This document shows, one piece after another, positions 61,166 to 64,000 of a DNA stretch of 64,000 nucleotides. Position numbers and translations under genes: made by a program. The stretch's first letter is position 1, and the number at the start of each line of letters is the position of its first letter. The notes under the pieces are model-generated. The model made no database searches and had not been told where the DNA came from. It saw only the letters and a list, made by a program, of their open reading frames with translations. Source of the stretch: Apostichopus japonicus (lineage: Eukaryota; Echinodermata; Holothuroidea; Aspidochirotida; Stichopodidae); the NCBI RefSeq assembly GCF_037975245.1, contig NC_092565.1, positions 19,263,999 through 19,327,998 of the forward strand, written 5' to 3'.

Positions 61166-62888
61166 TGCTGTTATTAACAGATTGAAAAATGGTGTATTAA
61201 TTGTCTCAAAAAGTATGAAACATAGATCATGACATGGTTACACAGGGTGATACTGTTTCCTATTGAGTACCAACCCCATGTATAACCCTGACCCCTCCCC
61301 CACCCAACCCCACACACACGAATGTCAATTAAATTAACATTACACAATTCGCTATGTCGATCACTTGTACCCGTCCACATGTCGAGCTAATAACAAGAGT
61401 TCATTCTGTTCTCAAACGTTTTTCACATATTTCTTGTCATACGGACCACAAAACACTACAAAAACCCTTGAATTAAACGAACATATACAAATTAATGTGG
61501 TATATTCTTATCAAGATGAAATCAGTAACCGTATGAAACAGACAATTGAATCTAAAACTTGAAGAAAAACAGAGCATTGTGGGAACATTTACATCTCTGA
61601 TGTCACTTCCTCATTGCTATAAATTCATCCTTGGTATACAAAACATATCACAATTTTAAATTTCTTAGTTGAAAGCAACTTTCACTAGGATGCGTTGTAC
61701 TTATATAGCTACATCTCATGTTGCAGTATCAGGGGCGGATTCTGGGTGGTGGTGGGTGGGTGGTGGTGGTGGTGGGGGGGGGGGCGGTTGAGTGGTCTTG
61801 CCAATGCAGATTCGAAACTGTTGAAGTTAAAACATTAAGTTTCACATATTTCATTAGGATTAGCACGATGATCGTCGAAAGCTATACTTGTTTAAGAAAT
61901 TATTTCAAAACAGATGTAATGCATGTTCAGAGTGATTCACAAAAAGTAGGAAATGGAATTTCTTTGTTAAATGCTAATTCGTTTAATAGAAAGTGACCTC
62001 ATATGATAAACACAGGTCTGTGATGAGATGGGTGAAGCGAGCGAAGGGGGGGGGGGCAGTCACTGGGCCCGGCATCAATTGGGGGGGGGGGGGTCTCGCG
62101 GAGATATGAGATAAAGAGTAATATATTCCCATTTTTCATTTTAAACAAAAAACAGACTTCCAATAAAGTGGGAAATGACCAAATTTTTACCCTGTTCCCG
62201 GCCTGGCACTCCTCGCCCCTGCCATACCCGTGATATTTGTCGTGCGGGTTAACGTGCTTTGTGGAACGCCACATTGGTGCACGTACGTGTCAGCAGCTGG
62301 GTTTCAAGTTTTTTTTTAGTTGGTTGTAATAAAGCAACATTACAGTTATACATTTAGAAGACAGTTAGAAAACTAAACAGTCTACTTGTAACTAACAGCT
62401 GCATGGTCCAACAACCGGTTAAAAATGTCCCATTTAAACAATTATAGAAACTTTAATTTGCGCGGAAAACTGCTCAAGTCACTTGATTGAATTTGGGTGA
62501 GAAGTGCACCAGGCTTATGAAAGACCAAGGGCGCGGAAGGGGTAGGAAATATACTCCAGCATTTACAAATTTGGTCAAATCATTTTGGAGAATTCTCCAA
62601 ACATAAACTTATTTTAATTAAAAGTAGCAAACTATGGCACCATTTTGCTTGCATAAAAGCACTGCGAATCTTTCAAACTTTCTTAAGTGGTATTATTCCA
62701 TCCCCTTACATCCTCTCAATGACATATATTGTTAACGGATTGTTTTGACCTTTCCTATAGTCTCTTACCCCACCAACATCAAACTCTTTCTGGGTGCCCG
62801 TGAAAGCAACCAGCTATATACTTCACTTATGATTATTATTGTTAATATTGTTTTAATGTTACGCTAGTTGCCCTGTAATGGGCTGTAG

Positions 62889-62931
62889 CAAACCTAAACC
62901 TAATCCTAAACCTAATCCTAAACCTTACCCT
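62889..62931. repeat. CCTAAA/CCTAAT telomere-like short array
   Basis: The 12-base unit 'cctaaacctaat' is repeated about three times. It resembles but does not match a (CCCTAA)n telomere repeat. Confidence 0.6.
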
Positions 62932-63186
62932 TACTCCTCCCAGTTTACATCTTTGACTGCATAAGTCTTCTTACGGCTTTTCTCTTTTCTTTTAGAACAT
63001 CATTAGTCCTCTTGAAGTTAAAGCTTTATTGACGCGTGGTAGTCATGTATTAAATTTTTATAGAGATATAAAACAATAATGCACAAAACAGTCTCAAATT
63101 CTTATAGTTTGTAGTTATTAATGGCCTTATTTTATTATAATTATTGGCCTTCTAGTTGAGAAATTCTGAGGGGTCTATAAGGGGTT

Positions 63187-63253
63187 CTATACTGAATGGG
63201 GTGGGGTGGGGTTGTAGTGGGGAGTGGTGGGCGTGGGTGGGGTGAGGTGGTGG
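63187..63253. repeat. GGGGT/GGT-rich tract
   Basis: A G/T-rich run (ggggtggggtgggg...) with potential for quadruplex formation on the plus strand. Confidence 0.7.
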
Positions 63254-63554
63254 GACACGGAGACTAAAGCAAGTAGGGCTTATAAGGTATGCTGCCGTAG
63301 AAGGCTTTTCCGTGCATTTCTTTTGTTTCTGGATCCATCTAAGGGGAGGCTGAAACTGTTTTTTTGTGTATTATATTAAAAATCAAAAGTCACAGAAGAG
63401 GTTCATCTTGCAAATCATAACGAAATGAACAAAAGAAGAGGCAGAGAAGACTAGAAGACAGTATGGTACAATACGTATTTACAAGTGCACACTTGTTTCA
63501 TGTTTCTAGAACACGGAGACTGCACACATATAAACATTACCAGAGTCAATAAAA

Positions 63555-63755
63555 CACCCCTAGTTGGCACAATTTTTCCTATACAGTACTTTCATGTCCC
63601 GCTTCAAAGCACTTGCATGGACAGTATGAGCAGTTTTTTATTCTATCAGATAAAGGTTAGGAACTTTTAATACTGTCAATGCCAATGCTTTGAAGCATGA
63701 TATAGGAGGACAGTTTAACGAGGTATTAGCATTAGGAAATTGTCCCAACTGGCTG
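63555..63755. mobile_element. hAT-type MITE, single-unit relative of 23443-23772
   Basis: The left end caccccctagttggcacaatt-like sequence and the right end (reverse) cagccagttgggacaatt match the family ends. The body has one copy of the block that is doubled at 23.4 kb ('gtatgagcag', 'atcagat..aggttaggaact', 'gctttgaagcatgatat', 'gaggtattagcatta'). The flanks (caataaaa and aacaaaaa) no longer show a clear 8-bp duplication. Confidence 0.75.
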
Positions 63756-64000
63756 AACAAAAAATAAGAAGTTCATGTATATATTCAATGCAATGAATAT
63801 GCATATTTATGGATTTCCATGACACGCATGCAGAGGACAAACGTTATGATGAAAATTTATCAAAATTATCAGATTTTCATTTATGTTTGAGTAGTTCGAC
63901 GGTTCAATTCTTAAACATGTCCCACTTTGGGCGGAAATTTCTCATTTTTCACAAGGTTTGTTGACTTTGACTTCATATTATGACAACAAAAATAAATGCA

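Noticed and set aside
1-64000. CRISPR arrays, bacterial operons, plasmid or phage features
   Set aside because: No direct-repeat/spacer pattern, Shine-Dalgarno-led gene strings or prokaryotic genes are visible. All features point to an animal nuclear genome.

Overview
The window looks like AT-rich, intron- and intergenic-type DNA from an animal nuclear genome. There are no bacterial-style operons and no open reading frame longer than about 140 codons. Short tRNA-derived SINEs, many small hAT-type elements, minisatellites, long homopolymer G or C tracts and microsatellites are spread throughout. The mixture (tRNA SINEs with ATAC or ATT tails, a SINE ending in a 'cactttgagacctatcgctgg'-like tail, CAGGGGCG-ended hAT elements) resembles marine invertebrate deuterostomes. 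An echinoderm such as a sea cucumber is my best guess, but that is inference and not proven by any single sequence.

No gene could be named. By pairing splice signals with open frames I find a set of short candidate coding exons. Two groups are phase-compatible. On the + strand, exons at 26142-26233, 34686-34774, 36662-36828 and possibly 37093-37157 join in one frame. On the - strand, exons at 18592-18521 and 16098-16001 join in frame and end at a stop; another convincing - exon lies at 21721-21586. Isolated candidates are at 1173-849 (-, with a membrane segment), 9638-9759 (+, terminal), 29007-29120 (+), 56065-55915 (-, terminal), 56821-57116 (+, terminal), 58734-58828 (+) and 60641-60453 (-). 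All are predictions from sequence alone.

Layout. 0-9 kb: a - strand membrane exon, pyrimidine-rich arrays, a 30-bp minisatellite (4.6-5.0 kb) and a hAT MITE (5.7-6.1 kb). 9-16 kb: a terminal exon, a reverse tRNA SINE, a degenerate satellite (10.3-11.2 kb) and a 5'-truncated SINE. 16-24 kb: a - strand gene candidate, a hAT MITE (20.6 kb) and a duplicated hAT MITE (23.4 kb). 26-37 kb: a + strand gene candidate with a degenerate tandem array (32.5-33.2 kb), a partial SINE and a full SINE of a second family. 39-55 kb: an inverted pair of a dispersed repeat (39.5 and 54.3 kb), two ATAC-tailed SINEs, a 1-kb hAT element carrying its own tandem array (43.4-44.4 kb) with a truncated relative at 45.9 kb, a U2 snRNA-headed insertion with an 18-bp target duplication and a nested MITE (44.8-45.3 kb), and a 33-bp perfect palindrome (47.5 kb). 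55-64 kb: several candidate exons, a higher-order minisatellite (58.1-58.6 kb) and a second copy of the 23.4-kb MITE family (63.6 kb).

The most unusual item is the U2-headed retroposed insertion near 44.8 kb. The tandem array inside the hAT element and the target-flanked palindrome are next.
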